Assembly: GCA_038501195.1 (NCBI GenBank)
Contig: JBBPUQ010000002.1
Location: forward strand, 2,790,001-2,854,000
DNA length: 64,000 nt
Source: Nemania diffusa
Lineage: Eukaryota; Ascomycota; Sordariomycetes; Xylariales; Xylariaceae
Direction: 5' to 3'
The notes beneath the pieces are model-generated. The model made no database searches. It saw only the letters and a list, made by a program, of their open reading frames with translations, and was not told the origin of the DNA. A program made the translations under genes and the position numbers. This document shows positions 11,527 through 22,451 of the stretch, piece by piece (within the stretch, counting starts at the first letter, position 1; each line of letters begins with the position of its first letter).

Positions 11527-12282
11527 GACCCCAAATAAGTAATGTGCTGGTCACAGTGTTACAGACGTGTATGCCTCTTGGAAGGTTCTCATTGAACGTT
11601 GGTTTTCCAGATAGATAACGGTTAACCGCCTTTTGAGTTCCATGTGCGGCCAGTGTCAGTAGGACGAAAGAATTGACGACGAGGTCGTATTAAGACAAGC
11701 AATTTGACGGGTTCCTAGGTACCTACCTACATATGGTAATTACTTGTGTTCGTTGTTGTGAACTGAACGGGTAGGTACGTGAGGGTCTCGCGGTGCATTG
11801 AGGTAGGTACCTACCTAAGCTACCTAGGCACTCTCTCTAGGTACCTGTTTAGATATCTCGGTAGGTATAGGTACAGTGCTGTAGTGTCTGCATAGGACCT
11901 TTATTGATTATAGGTAGGTACCTACCTACATATACATAGCACCTCTCGGTGATGCTGGCTGATAAGTGATAAGGAGTGTGTGTGTCTAACCGTACCTGCA
12001 GTAGGTATACCTACATACCTACGGTACTGTTACAGGTAGGTAGGTAGGTAATTTCTTGGCCCTCACTTCCCCCACACCGAAATACATACACCCATCCGCG
12101 CTGGGGGTGGGGCTGCAAGACACGCTCTGCATCTGGTTTTCTTAAGACAATTCTTCCTGTTCAAGCTAGAGCAAGCCTTGCCAACTTCTCTACCAGCACT
12201 ACACTACTCTTCTGACGCAAATCAGAAAGTCTTCGTCGAAAACTAGATACCCGTGTGCGCATCTAGCACATAAGCGCGCGAC
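11527..12282. other. Divergent intergenic region with dense TACCTA/TAGGTA repeats
   Basis: Common upstream region of the Mis18-like gene and the exonuclease gene. From about 11714 to 12055 it is packed with TAGGTACCTACC-type palindromic words and GTAGGTAGGTA runs. The 200 bases before 12283 are pyrimidine-rich and look like an ordinary promoter and leader. Confidence 0.6.
11714..12055. repeat. Cluster of interspersed TAGGTA/TACCTA palindromic words
   Basis: At least a dozen copies of GTAGGTA, TACCTAC or the fused palindrome TAGGTACCTA lie at irregular spacing. They are not a regular array and have no unique spacers. The same words recur in most non-coding gaps of this window. Confidence 0.75.
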
Positions 12283-14415
12283 ATGGAGGATCTCAATTCG
12301 ACTTCACATGAGGTCTTCAATCCTGATGACTTCCTCATCACAACAAACGGCGCTATTTCCATCCTCGATGACGATGCGCCTACGCTGGCCGAGGTTACAG
12401 ATGTGCAGCTCCCACTCGAATTGCCCAAGGACCAGACCCCAAGCGATACCACCCTTAGTGACGCCAGCAGTTTGAAGCGCCCTAAGCCCCACGACGATGA
12501 TGACGGCACCGAAGGGTGGGAGACGGTCGATCGGCAGTCCAAAAAGGCGAAGAAGGCGAAGAAGATCCCTCAGCCCGCGTCGTCCAACTACCCCTCCATA
12601 AGCTTTAACTATAACGCCAAACTTCAATCCAAGATCTCATTGGAGCAATTGCGGAACCTTGTTCTCTACATCTTCGCCGAAGGTGTGTCGCCGCAATGGG
12701 TTGCCATTGCCAATCGACCACAATTCCGAAAGATCGTCGCAATCATGGTGCCTGGGCTGGAAGAGGCCATGTTCAAACCAGATGTTGACTTTGCTACATA
12801 CAACGACCAGTGCTTTGACTTGGACCAGAAATCCCGGGTCCTGACCTCCCCCGACGATTACTACCCTCGACTGCTGAAGCGAGATGAGCTGCCTGAGATC
12901 TTGAAAGACTTTGCCGACATGTTCCCTCACCTATGGCCCGTCAAGACGCCTGGAAATGAGAAATATGGCTTCATGCGATCGCCCCTAGGCACCATGCTGA
13001 CCGCCCCAACCGAAAAGACTAAGGAAGAGAAGGGCGCAAAGGGCGTGCAACCAGCCAAGGAACCCAAAGGTTGGAAGGACGAGCGTACGCGGATTACCGA
13101 ATTTCTTGCCATGCCCGAGGACTTACAACCCAATGGCTATGTACTACATCCTGCCTGCATACCGGTAGAACGCCGCAAGAACTACCAGTACTCCGAGGGC
13201 TGGGTTAATACGTTCGTCGAAAATTTTGAAGACGGGGATGTACCAGAAGAGGAGATCCAGCAAGGAAGTGTCACAGCTGGCCGTGATGTGTATGCTCTTG
13301 ATTGTGAGATGTGTGTGACTGGCCCAGACGAATACTCGTTGACAAGAATAAGTCTTGTTAGCTGGGACGGCACACCTATTTTAGATGAGCTAGTCAAACC
13401 TGACAAGCCCATCATCGACTATGTTACCCGCTTCTCCGGCATTACCGAAGAAATGCTTGCCCCTGTCACTACAACATTAACCGACATTCAAACCAAATTA
13501 CTACACATTTTGACCCCTCGCACCATATTGATCGGGCACTCATTGGAGTCAGACTTGAAAGCGCTACAACTTACTCATCCGTTTATCGTGGATACTTCAC
13601 TCATCTTCCCGCATCCTCGCGGACCTCCGCTGAAGAACAGCTTGAAATTCCTTACTCAGCGATTTCTCAAACGTGAGATCCAGAATCGTGCTGGTGGGCA
13701 CGATTCGATCGAGGATGCGAAGGCATGCCTAGACCTTGTCAAGCAGAAATGCGAAAAAGGCAAGTCATGGGGGCACCATGAGTCGCAAGGTGAAAACCTA
13801 TTTCGACGTCTTAATCGTGCAGGCACGTCGTACCGCGCTAACGGCGGGATCGATGCCACCGGTGGTGTTCGCGTGGGCAAGACAAGTGCTATGATTGACT
13901 GGGGAGACCCGATGAAAGGCGCGGGTGCAGCTTCCACATTCCCGATCGGCTGTAGGTCAGACGAAGAGGTGTTCGAGAATGTAGTTCGCGCGGTACAGGG
14001 CGATCCAGCCGCCGAGGAGATACCCGCCGCTGGCGTGGATTTCGTCTTTGCGCGATTCCGAGAGCTTGAGGCATTCCAAGGTTGGTGGAATCAGAATAGG
14101 AATACAGACGCCCTACAAGTTCCAGACATGTCCGGCATGTCACTCGAAGCATGTGTCTCAAACCTTGCACAGAGAATCAAGCGCATACACGACGCCTTGC
14201 CTAAATGCACTGGCTTCGTAGTATTCAGCGGTTCTGGCGACCCTCGAGAAATGAGTCGCCTGCAGGGGTTGCAGTCTCAGTTCAAGAAGGAGTACAATAA
14301 CCCCGGTGCCAATTGGGATGAACTGGCCGTCAAGTGGACAGATGTTGAGGAGCAGGCGCTAAAGAAGGCCGTCGGGATCGCGCGAAATGGCATTGGCTTT
14401 ATTGGAGTTAAATGA
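12283..14415 (+). CDS. RNA exonuclease of the DEDDh superfamily, Rex1/Rnh70 type
   Basis: Single exon, 710 residues. Rex1 enzymes are nuclear 3'-5' exonucleases that trim 5S rRNA, tRNA and 5.8S rRNA ends. The catalytic set is complete: Exo I with Asp340 and Glu342 in YALDCEMC, Exo II with Asp424 in LIGHSLESDLKAL, and Exo III with His473 and Asp478 in GGHDSIEDAKACLDL. The N-terminus is acidic and then basic (DDDDGTEGWETVDRQ, KKAKKAKK), which suggests nuclear localisation. Residues 110-330 form a helical Rex1-type N-terminal domain. The C-terminal 200 residues after the nuclease contain FVVFSGSGDPREM, a small domain also known from fungal Rex1 proteins. The start is the first ATG after a pyrimidine-rich leader. 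At 710 residues it is longer than the yeast protein, which has about 550. Confidence 0.9.
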   Translation: MEDLNSTSHEVFNPDDFLITTNGAISILDDDAPTLAEVTDVQLPLELPKDQTPSDTTLSDASSLKRPKPHDDDDGTEGWETVDRQSKKAKKAKKIPQPASSNYPSISFNYNAKLQSKISLEQLRNLVLYIFAEGVSPQWVAIANRPQFRKIVAIMVPGLEEAMFKPDVDFATYNDQCFDLDQKSRVLTSPDDYYPRLLKRDELPEILKDFADMFPHLWPVKTPGNEKYGFMRSPLGTMLTAPTEKTKEEKGAKGVQPAKEPKGWKDERTRITEFLAMPEDLQPNGYVLHPACIPVERRKNYQYSEGWVNTFVENFEDGDVPEEEIQQGSVTAGRDVYALDCEMCVTGPDEYSLTRISLVSWDGTPILDELVKPDKPIIDYVTRFSGITEEMLAPVTTTLTDIQTKLLHILTPRTILIGHSLESDLKALQLTHPFIVDTSLIFPHPRGPPLKNSLKFLTQRFLKREIQNRAGGHDSIEDAKACLDLVKQKCEKGKSWGHHESQGENLFRRLNRAGTSYRANGGIDATGGVRVGKTSAMIDWGDPMKGAGAASTFPIGCRSDEEVFENVVRAVQGDPAAEEIPAAGVDFVFARFRELEAFQGWWNQNRNTDALQVPDMSGMSLEACVSNLAQRIKRIHDALPKCTGFVVFSGSGDPREMSRLQGLQSQFKKEYNNPGANWDELAVKWTDVEEQALKKAVGIARNGIGFIGVK

Positions 14416-16238
14416 TAAATGATGACATTTGGTTCGAACTTCGCACCGCTTCGGGATTTGCTTCTACCTGAGCTCACCTCTGGTGTATGAATACGAAAAG
14501 AAAGGGGGGGGCAAACGGGTGGCATAAAGGCCGTTCATTAGGGCAGCGGTCCATATCTACATGCTTCACGTATTTCACATCTTGGCGCCTCGAGAAGTAG
14601 GCAAGAGAGTATATGAGCCGCAAGGTTTGCGGCCGTGGCATCGGGAATATCGAGATACCCAGCTTCATGAAGCTTTTGATCGGTATATAGCAGATATAAG
14701 CACGTGTCAAAGAATCAAATGCATTCAATAACAAGGGTTCACAACGGGCCGTCTCTCGTCAGCTGTTAAATCCTGCTAGTCCGGCTTGGCCTACCTAAAT
14801 TAGTTCGAGAGCGGTTCCTTTCCCCTGCAATGGATGCGTAGTATGGAATGTGTAGGTACTTAATATCTCGGGAGCCGTGGCTAGATATAGCTTCGCAGTG
14901 GGATTTCTGACAGGGAATGGTGATATGATGAGAGGAGGTCGGTCACATAGTGCTCACACAAAGGATCAACTGGATGACGACGTCAACAGCGAAAGAGAAA
15001 AAAAAAAGTCCTATTCCGCCCCATACTTACATCTTCTCCGTTGGTGGCTCACAACTATTTCTCATTGAAGCATTCGACGATGACCCCGTCGCCTTAACGA
15101 TGCTACCAACAATGCTGTTCGTCTAAGTAGGAACGTTGCAATGCTGCCCCCAAATTGAGGCCTGCTAAGACGCGGACCCCATTCACCTGCCTACCTCAGG
15201 TATCCGTTATGAGAGACATACAGGCCTCAGGCCTATGCGTACATGGAGGAGGGTAAGGCAATAGCTAACAATTTGACGTAACATGATGTGACTGATCAGA
15301 TCTTACGTTTCACAACGACTTTTGTTTATTTATGTTGTTTTGCGCGACCCGTTTAATTTGCTACTAAGCCATGCTTCTATGCCGGCTACCATTTCGTCCG
15401 CGGGCCGTTCCCGCGTTTCCGGCCGGGCTGGACCTCGTGTCGCCAAGTTTTGCACAGCGAAGTAATTGGCTGGGCTGGACCACCAACGGACGGGTGCAAG
15501 CGAGCCGCGTATTCGGCGTGAGGCCATAGCGGCGCCTTATCTTATTTCTTTTGACAGCCGAGAGCGAATGACCGCACGAAGAAGTCGGTAGTGAGTCACG
15601 GTCACATGGGCACATGATCACATGGTATAGGCTCTACAGTATGTACCTGGCCAAATGGCCTCGATAGGGTGTGAGAGCATTTCTGTAAGATTGGCGAAGG
15701 GCGAGCGAGAGAGAGGGAGAGGGAAAGGGAGAGAGGCGGTGCTAGGCGAGTTTTGCAGGCTGAATTGAAATTGGGACCAACAGCTTAAAAGCGCCCACCC
15801 CATCTGTACTTACATATCCATCCGACCAACGAATAGACGCCAAACCAACAGTGACAAAGAAACGAAAGGGAAAAAAAAAAGGCGCCAACCAACGCACACT
15901 TTTGCCAGTTTCACAGATCATATGAGCTACCAAGGCACCCATTTTTGCGGTTTTTCGTCGTTTACGGGGCGGGATTGGATAAGTATGCGTAGTAAGTAAG
16001 TAAGTAGTAGGGTGGGAAAAGAGCAATTCTGGAAATTTGTCCACTCGACTCCGGTACGAGAGTCAAAGCCCTATTCTGGGTAAATATGTATATGTACACG
16101 GGCAGATGATGGATGGCAGGCCGGGTGGCTCTGACTTACTATATATATAGTCGCAATGACATCCCTAGAACTTGCGATGCAATCCCGCGACAGCATCGTT
16201 CACTCGTCTCTTTGTTTTAAGTAGCTGAGGGCACACAT

Positions 16239-16298
<60 letters not shown>

Positions 16299-16438
16299 GC
16301 ACATATATATATATATACATACCATATATCATATATCCCAATCCTACAGGCTTTCACCTTCTCAACTCATCTATCACACATTCCTTACAGCAGCACATTA
16401 GAAGCACACTTGTCCTATCTAAACAAAAGCACCAAACA
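14416..16438. other. Intergenic region
   Basis: Non-coding as far as I can see. It carries a purine-rich tract at about 15700-15737 (GAGA and GGGAGA runs), TAAG repeats near 15990-16007, and the CA/TA microsatellite described separately. A pyrimidine-rich stretch just before 16439 resembles a leader. Confidence 0.45.
16240..16316. repeat. (CA)n microsatellite followed by (TA)n
   Basis: About 27 CA units run uninterrupted from 16240 to 16294. A short CG-containing interruption and a TA run at 16302-16316 follow. It lies about 120 bases upstream of a candidate start codon. Confidence 0.95.
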
Positions 16439-16766
16439 ATGTCTCCCTCCTCCATCTGCTTCAACGAGCCCCAGGTCGAGTCAACATATCTCCCAGCCCG
16501 CCCCCTTATAAGCTGCGGCTGCGGCTCCGGTCCCGGCTTCGGCTCAGACCCAGGTCGCCGCCGAGAAGGTCGCGACAGAGGAGACATGATGCACGCGCCG
16601 CTCCCCGCCTGCAGCGGCCGGATATTCACAGGTTCCTCACCTCCGCCCGCCTCCTAGCGTAGATGAATCGCGTCGTCTGTCGCACCTATCCTCTACTACC
16701 CTCTGTGGACGAGAGGAGTCCTTCGCAGAGAGTCGGGGCACTGGCCAGGAAGATGATGCGGCATAA
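16439..16766 (+). pseudogene. Candidate small gene, apparently broken or mis-assembled
   Basis: An ATG at 16439 with a good fungal context (CAAACAATG) opens a 72-codon frame, ending at 16657, that starts MSPSSICFNEPQVES. About 60 bases on, the +1 frame becomes protein-like instead: AAAAPVPASAQTQVAAEKV, one in-frame TGA at 16587-16589, then CTRRSPPAAAGYSQVP and VDESRRLSHLSSTTLCGREE, ending at 16766. The second frame looks coding by composition, so I suspect one gene carrying one frameshift and one stop, a sequencing error, or an intron I cannot place. I do not recognise the family. A 72-residue intact protein is the alternative. Confidence 0.35.
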
Positions 16767-17030
16767 GGAGCGTCAGTTCGCAGATACAGAGGGTACCCGC
16801 CTGAGGACTAGATAAATCCCAAGAAGGGCACTGAGGAAAAGACGGTGGTCATCATGATGAATAGGTCTACGAGCGTCGGGTCACGCAAACTTCCTAGATA
16901 GGCTATAAAATGGACACAAGAAGAACTATAGTATACTCCTAATCAGACGAGGCCTATGTTACTACACACTTCTTGCTTTTGCGCTGCGTGTTCTGGTCCG
17001 GACCCGACCAATGCTCCGACGGGCGTTCTT

Positions 17031-19043
17031 CTAAAAGTCGATATCGCCTCTAAATATCTCCGGGTCGACACCGCTGACCACCTTGTCAGCGAGGTCTCGC
17101 CGCCCCATTTGCGTAAAAACGCGGCGTAGTGTATCGTACAAATTCGTGCTTCGGTTTTGCATCGTCATGGCGTCGATCTGCGCGTCGCTAACATCTCCGC
17201 CTAGAAGTTCTCTTGCCTTCTCGCGGCCTTCCCTCTCCGCTGTCTTATGCATGTTAAGCGCTGCCAACAAGTGTCCCGCAGCCTCGCTATGACATCCCAT
17301 ATTAATGCAACTGACTCCTAGGTTGTATCGTGCTCGTACAAAGTTGGAGCGAAGCGTGAGGGCCTTTTCATAAGCCGCGATGGCCTCCTCGCTCTTACCG
17401 CTGTTCGCAAGAGTAGCACCAAGTCGGTTCCAAAGGAGGTGGACCTGGTTCTGTTTGTTAGATGAGCCTAACTCTGAGGACGCGAGAGCCGATGAGAAGC
17501 AATCGACAGCCTTGTCGTATTCTTCAGCGCCGTAGAAAAGAACTCCCAAGCCCACTTGGACGTCGGGGTCCATGTGCTCGCCGTCCGGGCTAAGTCTGGC
17601 GGCTTGGATAAACAAGTTGGTAACCTTTTCATGAAGTAGCTGACGGTCGGTGAAGCCAAGTTCCGTAACCGGAGCCAGTCCAGCTGGAGATATAATAGAA
17701 GGGTAGCGGATTGATAGCCAGCGTTCCAGAGTCCGGTAAGCAGTGCTGTCGTAGCCTTCGTTCGTATACGAAACTGCCAGCGTCATGAGTGCTGTTTGGT
17801 TGTTCGGATCTAGCTTCTTGGCTTGTTCTAACGCTCGGATGGCCGCTGTTTCCTTCTCATTCTGTGCCTGGGCGATTCCAAGTTGCACCCAAGCCTCCAC
17901 ATGGGTAGGTACTTTCTGGATGGCGGCTTCGAAGGCTAGAGCGGCTAATGAAAGATTGCCGCCCTCATTGACAATGCGCATACCCTCGTCGAAGGGATTT
18001 GCGGTGTCCTTGAAAAGATTATCGTCCTCGAAGAGGTACTCCTCTAACTGGGGGTCGCCGAGAAGCCGATTATTAGCAGCGAGACCATCCCAGTCCCCGA
18101 ACCTCTCGGTCCACTCGGGATTGCTCAGCTGATCAACCCATTCCTCTTCATCAACAGCCTCCTTGGCGGCAGCTCGTTCGGCTTGGATACCCTTCCATAT
18201 GGATTCGAAGTCGCCAAAATTTGTTTCTGACTCTAATATCTGTTCGTCAAGTTTGTCCAGCTCTGGCTCCAAGGCAGTAGCCTCATCCTGCTCCTGCGCC
18301 TGCTTGTCTTGAATCTCAAGCTGCTTGAACTGCTCTTCCCACTGCTGGTCATCGAGTTCCACAAGCTTCCCTTTTCCTTTGCCTTCAACGATAGGCTCTG
18401 CTAAAAAGCCGCCAGGGCGGTTGTACATCATGCCATAGTTCATGCCCATGCTGTTCATTCCCATACTGTTCATCATGCCTCCACCCATCATGGGACGCTG
18501 CTGATAAGCTAAGCCCGACGGCATAGGACTTGACCGCGAAGTATTGGCTTGATTGGTCATCTGTTGAAACTTGGCGAACTCTTCGGGACCAAACTGGGTC
18601 CCTTGAGGCACCTTGAAGGCAGCCTCCATTGCGGTTTGGGGATTATGCTGAAATTCGTTGGCCCAAGAGGGCGATGTGGAGTTGGCTCGAAGGTGCACGC
18701 CGTGAGAAGGGGGATCCAGCCGTATCTGGCCCATGCCTTCGAGGGCCACATCCGGCAAGCGGCCGGTTTGCTGTAAGAAGCCATTCATCATCTGCTGCAG
18801 ACAGGGCGTCATGTTAGTCAGCACTTTCGGTTACATGTATATCCCGGCGCAATGCGCCATGTACCTTACCTCGCCTTGGGGTCCATGCTGAGCAGGACTT
18901 CGGAAACCGCCCATACCACCCTGAGGGCCGCCATTTCGAACACGATCCCTCTGGAGGCTGTTGTCTTCCTGGGTATGCTTGGCGAATTGGCTTAGTGGAT
19001 TGCCGGCCGTCGAGCACTCTGCTCCACCACCGAGGAAAGACAT
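17031..19043 (-). CDS. PEX5: Peroxisomal targeting signal 1 receptor PEX5
   Basis: Predicted 645 residues; exons 19043-18870 and 18794-17031, intron 18795-18869. PEX5 binds SKL-type cargo in the cytosol, docks at PEX13/PEX14 and is recycled by ubiquitination. The N-terminus MSFLGGGAECSTAGNPL carries the conserved ubiquitin-acceptor cysteine at residue 10. The disordered half has W-x-x-x-F/Y-type peptides, including WANEF (102-106) and WEEQF, and a Met/Gly-rich stretch (about 160-190). The C-terminal half holds TPR repeats, visible as HVEAWVQLGIAQAQNE, NQTALMTLAVSYTNEG, DVQVGLGVLFYGAEEYDKA, HLLWNRLGATLANSGKSEEAI and FVRARYNLGVSCINMG. The last TPR copies bind the cargo terminus. The exon 1 donor GTAAGG and the CTGCAG acceptor join in phase 0. 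All expected parts are present. Confidence 0.95.
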
Positions 19044-20206
19044 GGTGGTGCTTATATATCGTTTTCGAGTGTGACAAAAGCGTGGACAGATCGATGTACA
19101 GCGAGGCGAGGCAGCGGCCACGTGTGGCACCACTAGGCTGCAGATGGAAGACTATTGCAAAGGGGTAGCAGAGGTAGTTGTAGTAGTGCTGGACGATTGA
19201 CCAAGGTGCGGCGGTGATAGTGATGATCGAAACATGCGGCTCTTCGGCTGTTATGCCATGTTACGATGAGTGAGTGACTAGGCCGGAGTATTCTGGATTC
19301 TGGATTCTGGATTCTGTATGCGGGGTACCACGAATTATGTTGGACAGTGTCTGCTCGTGTGTGCAGTGGTGCTCAATCTAATAAATGATGTGTGCATTGG
19401 GTTAGAAAGATGCAAGCACTCACGCTGGAGATATATAGGTACTTGCAAGTAGGTGTTCTCTGCCACTGCCCAAGGAACCTTACAAATGCGAGCCAGCAAG
19501 TGCGGGTTGCCACTGGTTGCCGAGGGACACTGCGACTTACCTACCACGACCGCCGAGGTGGATCCGTCACATGTACAGTGGGTTAGGTAGCAACGCACCC
19601 TTTTTGCTTCTCTTTTGCCTTTCTTCATTACTTTCTTCGTCATTCATGTGCTTTGATTATTCTAAACATGTTAATAACATTAATTTCTTGTAGTGCTTAA
19701 GCAACCCTTCAGCTAGCATAAAGCTAACAATAGTATGTAATGCTAGTATCTTGTAACCCGCTTGACCTAAAGATTAGGCCTTACCGTGTGGATTTGTTAC
19801 CACCTCTAATGGAAAAAGAATTACCAATTTAATACCGACTTAGGGAAAGGTAAGGTAGCCGGGTAGACATATAACACAAAGAATTATAAACACACACACA
19901 CATCAAAGTCACACAGTGCCTAGGTGAAGGGGGATCGTGCCATTGTACCGAACATCGCAACGCCATACCAGCCGAAATGAGTGTTATACACATGTTAGCG
20001 GGAGCCACTATTATACATACACAGAGGTTGAGAAGACTTCTATGTTCTCAACAGACTCATCTGCTGCTATCCCGGATACCACAGGCAGACCCGTTTTAAG
20101 AATCGCCATGCCCTTCCAGCAATGCTTCTAAAATAGGAATGCAACCACAGGCCCCAGTAAGCAACCTGTACAACAACTGACCCCAGCTCCCAGACTCACA
20201 AATCTT
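19044..20206. other. Intergenic region
   Basis: Upstream of PEX5 and downstream of the RRM gene. It has a short GGATTCT tandem (about 19290-19316) and a CA run near 19890-19902. No gene is supported. Confidence 0.45.
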
Positions 20207-21150
20207 CTATTCGGAATCCCCTGATCTGTTCTTGAGGCTGTTGGGGCGAGATTGCGCAAAGTCGATGCGTAGGTTACGGCCGCTCAGGGTATGCTGGCTG
20301 AGGAATTCGGAGGCTTTGATCGCGCTCTCCACATCCGCAAAGTCAGCATGGGCGAAGCCTCGAGGCCAGCCCGTGTTACGGTCCACAGCTACGCGAACAT
20401 CCGTGACATTGTCAAGACTGCGGAATAGAGCGTTGAGGTCCGCATCCGATGCCTCATACGGGATATTGCCGATGTAGATCGAGTTGGTTGGTTCCATCTT
20501 GCCGCGGTTGTTTTTGGGGCTTGAAGGGCCTTCCTTACGGTGGGCTACCGCAATGCGCCGTCCGTGCCAGAACGAATTGTTCGCTTGATCAACGGCGCGG
20601 TCGGCGGACTCCTTGTCTCCGTATGTGACGAAGCCGAAGCTATAAGTGAATGGTGAGCAACAAGTCTAGTGGGGAAACGAGATGTCACAATACATACCCT
20701 CTGCTCAATCCTCGTCCGTCCCGCGCAATATTCGAGGAAATGACTTCACCATACTTGCCGAAGGCTTCGTTAAGATGCACATCGGTTGCATCGAAAGTCA
20801 TGTTGCTGATGAAAACGCTGTAGCCATTTGGGGCAACTCGCTCGTCCTCTGTCTGGCTAGACTGTAGTGGCGTACCGCTCTCAGTAAACTCGTCCTTTTC
20901 CTCTTCAGCAACGCGCGCGGTCTGAGAGAAGTAGCGAGAGAGAGGCAAGACGCCAGTTGGCCGCACGATGGCCTTGGTGATTGGCGCAGCAATGGCGGCG
21001 ACCGGCTGTCGAGACACAATGACGAATCTCGAAGAGCATACTGCTCGGAGTGCTGCTCGGCGAACGCAATGCCTGGGATTTCATAGTTAATATTTGACAA
21101 CGTCCCTCAAAAGACTGTTTGATAGACAGCATTAGGGAGATATCTTACAT
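20207..21150 (-). CDS. Mitochondrial RNA-binding protein with two RRM domains
   Basis: Predicted 269 residues. The start codon is split: bases AT at 21150-21149, then an intron 21073-21148, then G at 21072. Further exons are 21072-20698 and 20639-20207, with intron 20640-20697. Residues 1-50 are Arg/Ala/Val-rich with almost no acidic residue (MHCVRRAALRAVCSSRFVIV) and end near RYFSQTAR, a good mitochondrial presequence. RRM1 has RNP2 VFISNM and RNP1 SRGFGFVTY, the latter formed exactly across the second intron. RRM2 has RNP2 IYIGNI and RNP1 RGFAHADF. A KEGPSSPKNNRG linker separates them. Targets are unknown; stability or processing of mitochondrial RNA is an inference from the architecture. 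Confidence 0.85.
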
Positions 21151-22451
21151 GTTGGGTGGTTGTGTGGTGAAGATGGAGGGAGTGGTTGATGGACGAGGAG
21201 CGTGCGTTAATGTACGGAAAGGTAAACTTAATATTGAGGAATTGAGAAAAATTTCGGAGAGATAAGTAGCAAGAGAGAATTGATAGGCCCGCAAGGATAA
21301 GGTTGTACTAGATCCAGTAGCGGAAATTTGTGGGCCTCTAGGTACGCTAGCTCGACAATACACTTTTCGAGCATCTTATATACGCATATATTCTGGGTAC
21401 TTAGGTATCTGAGCGGCGGTATCTGAGAAGCTGAGGCAATCGCCAGCAATCGATAAGCTCCCTTGCCACGTGCAAATTTTAGGCCGTGTAGGTAGGTAAT
21501 GAATCGTAAGTACTCCGTACGCACAGATCTATCGCAGGTCGTAGATCTAGGCCTCAATGGTATCATTGCCATGACACCGCACCGAAGTCGAACATGTACA
21601 TGCATGTACGATATACATTAAGTACCTAGTATAATCACCAATATTCAAAAAGAAGCCTTGAGCTTAAGTTCATACTGTCTAAACAAAAGATATATACGTG
21701 ATTTAGCCACTAAATATCGCTATATAGCTATGTAGTACACATCTTGCTTCCGAGTTTTGTCATCTTTCACCAAAACAAGAATCCAAAAGTCGAGATTGGA
21801 TTAAGCATCCCCTTCGTCTTCTTAGCATTGTCTTCCTCCCAACCACCATATTTCTGCCTGCTTGTAGACACAGCTAAAACATATCTTCATACTCACAGGA
21901 TCTCAGTGCTTCGCCCTGGCCATCCTTCGAGCGATCAAATAGCCGAATTGGGTATATGCTCACTCCTGAAATACAGTGATAGAAAAGAATCGAGAACGGT
22001 ACGGACAGCCATTGCCGCCAGTCCTCTCCTAACTGAACATCATAAGACCCGTCAGAAAACCGTCACGCCCGTTCCCACCGCCTAATCCCGTCCTTTATAC
22101 GCTTTTGATCTGCCCCAAAATGAAGTCCATCCTGGATCACCATCAATGTGGGTAGTCGTCCAGGGCCTGGCGAGTATTCAGCCGCGGGGGGCTTAGTTAA
22201 TGAACCACTAATCATTGCATGAACGCCCGGGAGCCCTTGACGAATCCTATTCCGAGCCTATTTTCACATCCGGCAACCTTAAGAAGGGCCAATTATTCCT
22301 GGCGCAGCGACAGCTTGCCGGTATCCGGTGCTGTCGTAATGGGTATCGCTTGTACATTGGTTGTTTCTAATGCGACTCTTGATTATCAAGCTTAATAACA
22401 AATGAAATAAATAAGGAGCGAGCGCTGTCGATGCTCGGAGCACTAAATCAT
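21151..22451. other. Intergenic region
   Basis: Between two minus-strand genes. The part next to 21150 is the 5' UTR and promoter of the RRM gene. A 113-codon open stretch at 21744-22085 has no recognisable domain and no splice context, and I do not call it. GTAGGTA words occur near 21490. Confidence 0.4.

Noticed and set aside
11714..12055. Repeat cluster that could be mistaken for a CRISPR array
   Set aside because: The words are short, palindromic and irregularly spaced, with no unique equal-length spacers. The genome is eukaryotic.
21744..22085. 113-codon open frame on the plus strand
   Set aside because: No domain, no splice context, and it lies in the flank between two minus-strand genes. 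Composition looks non-coding.
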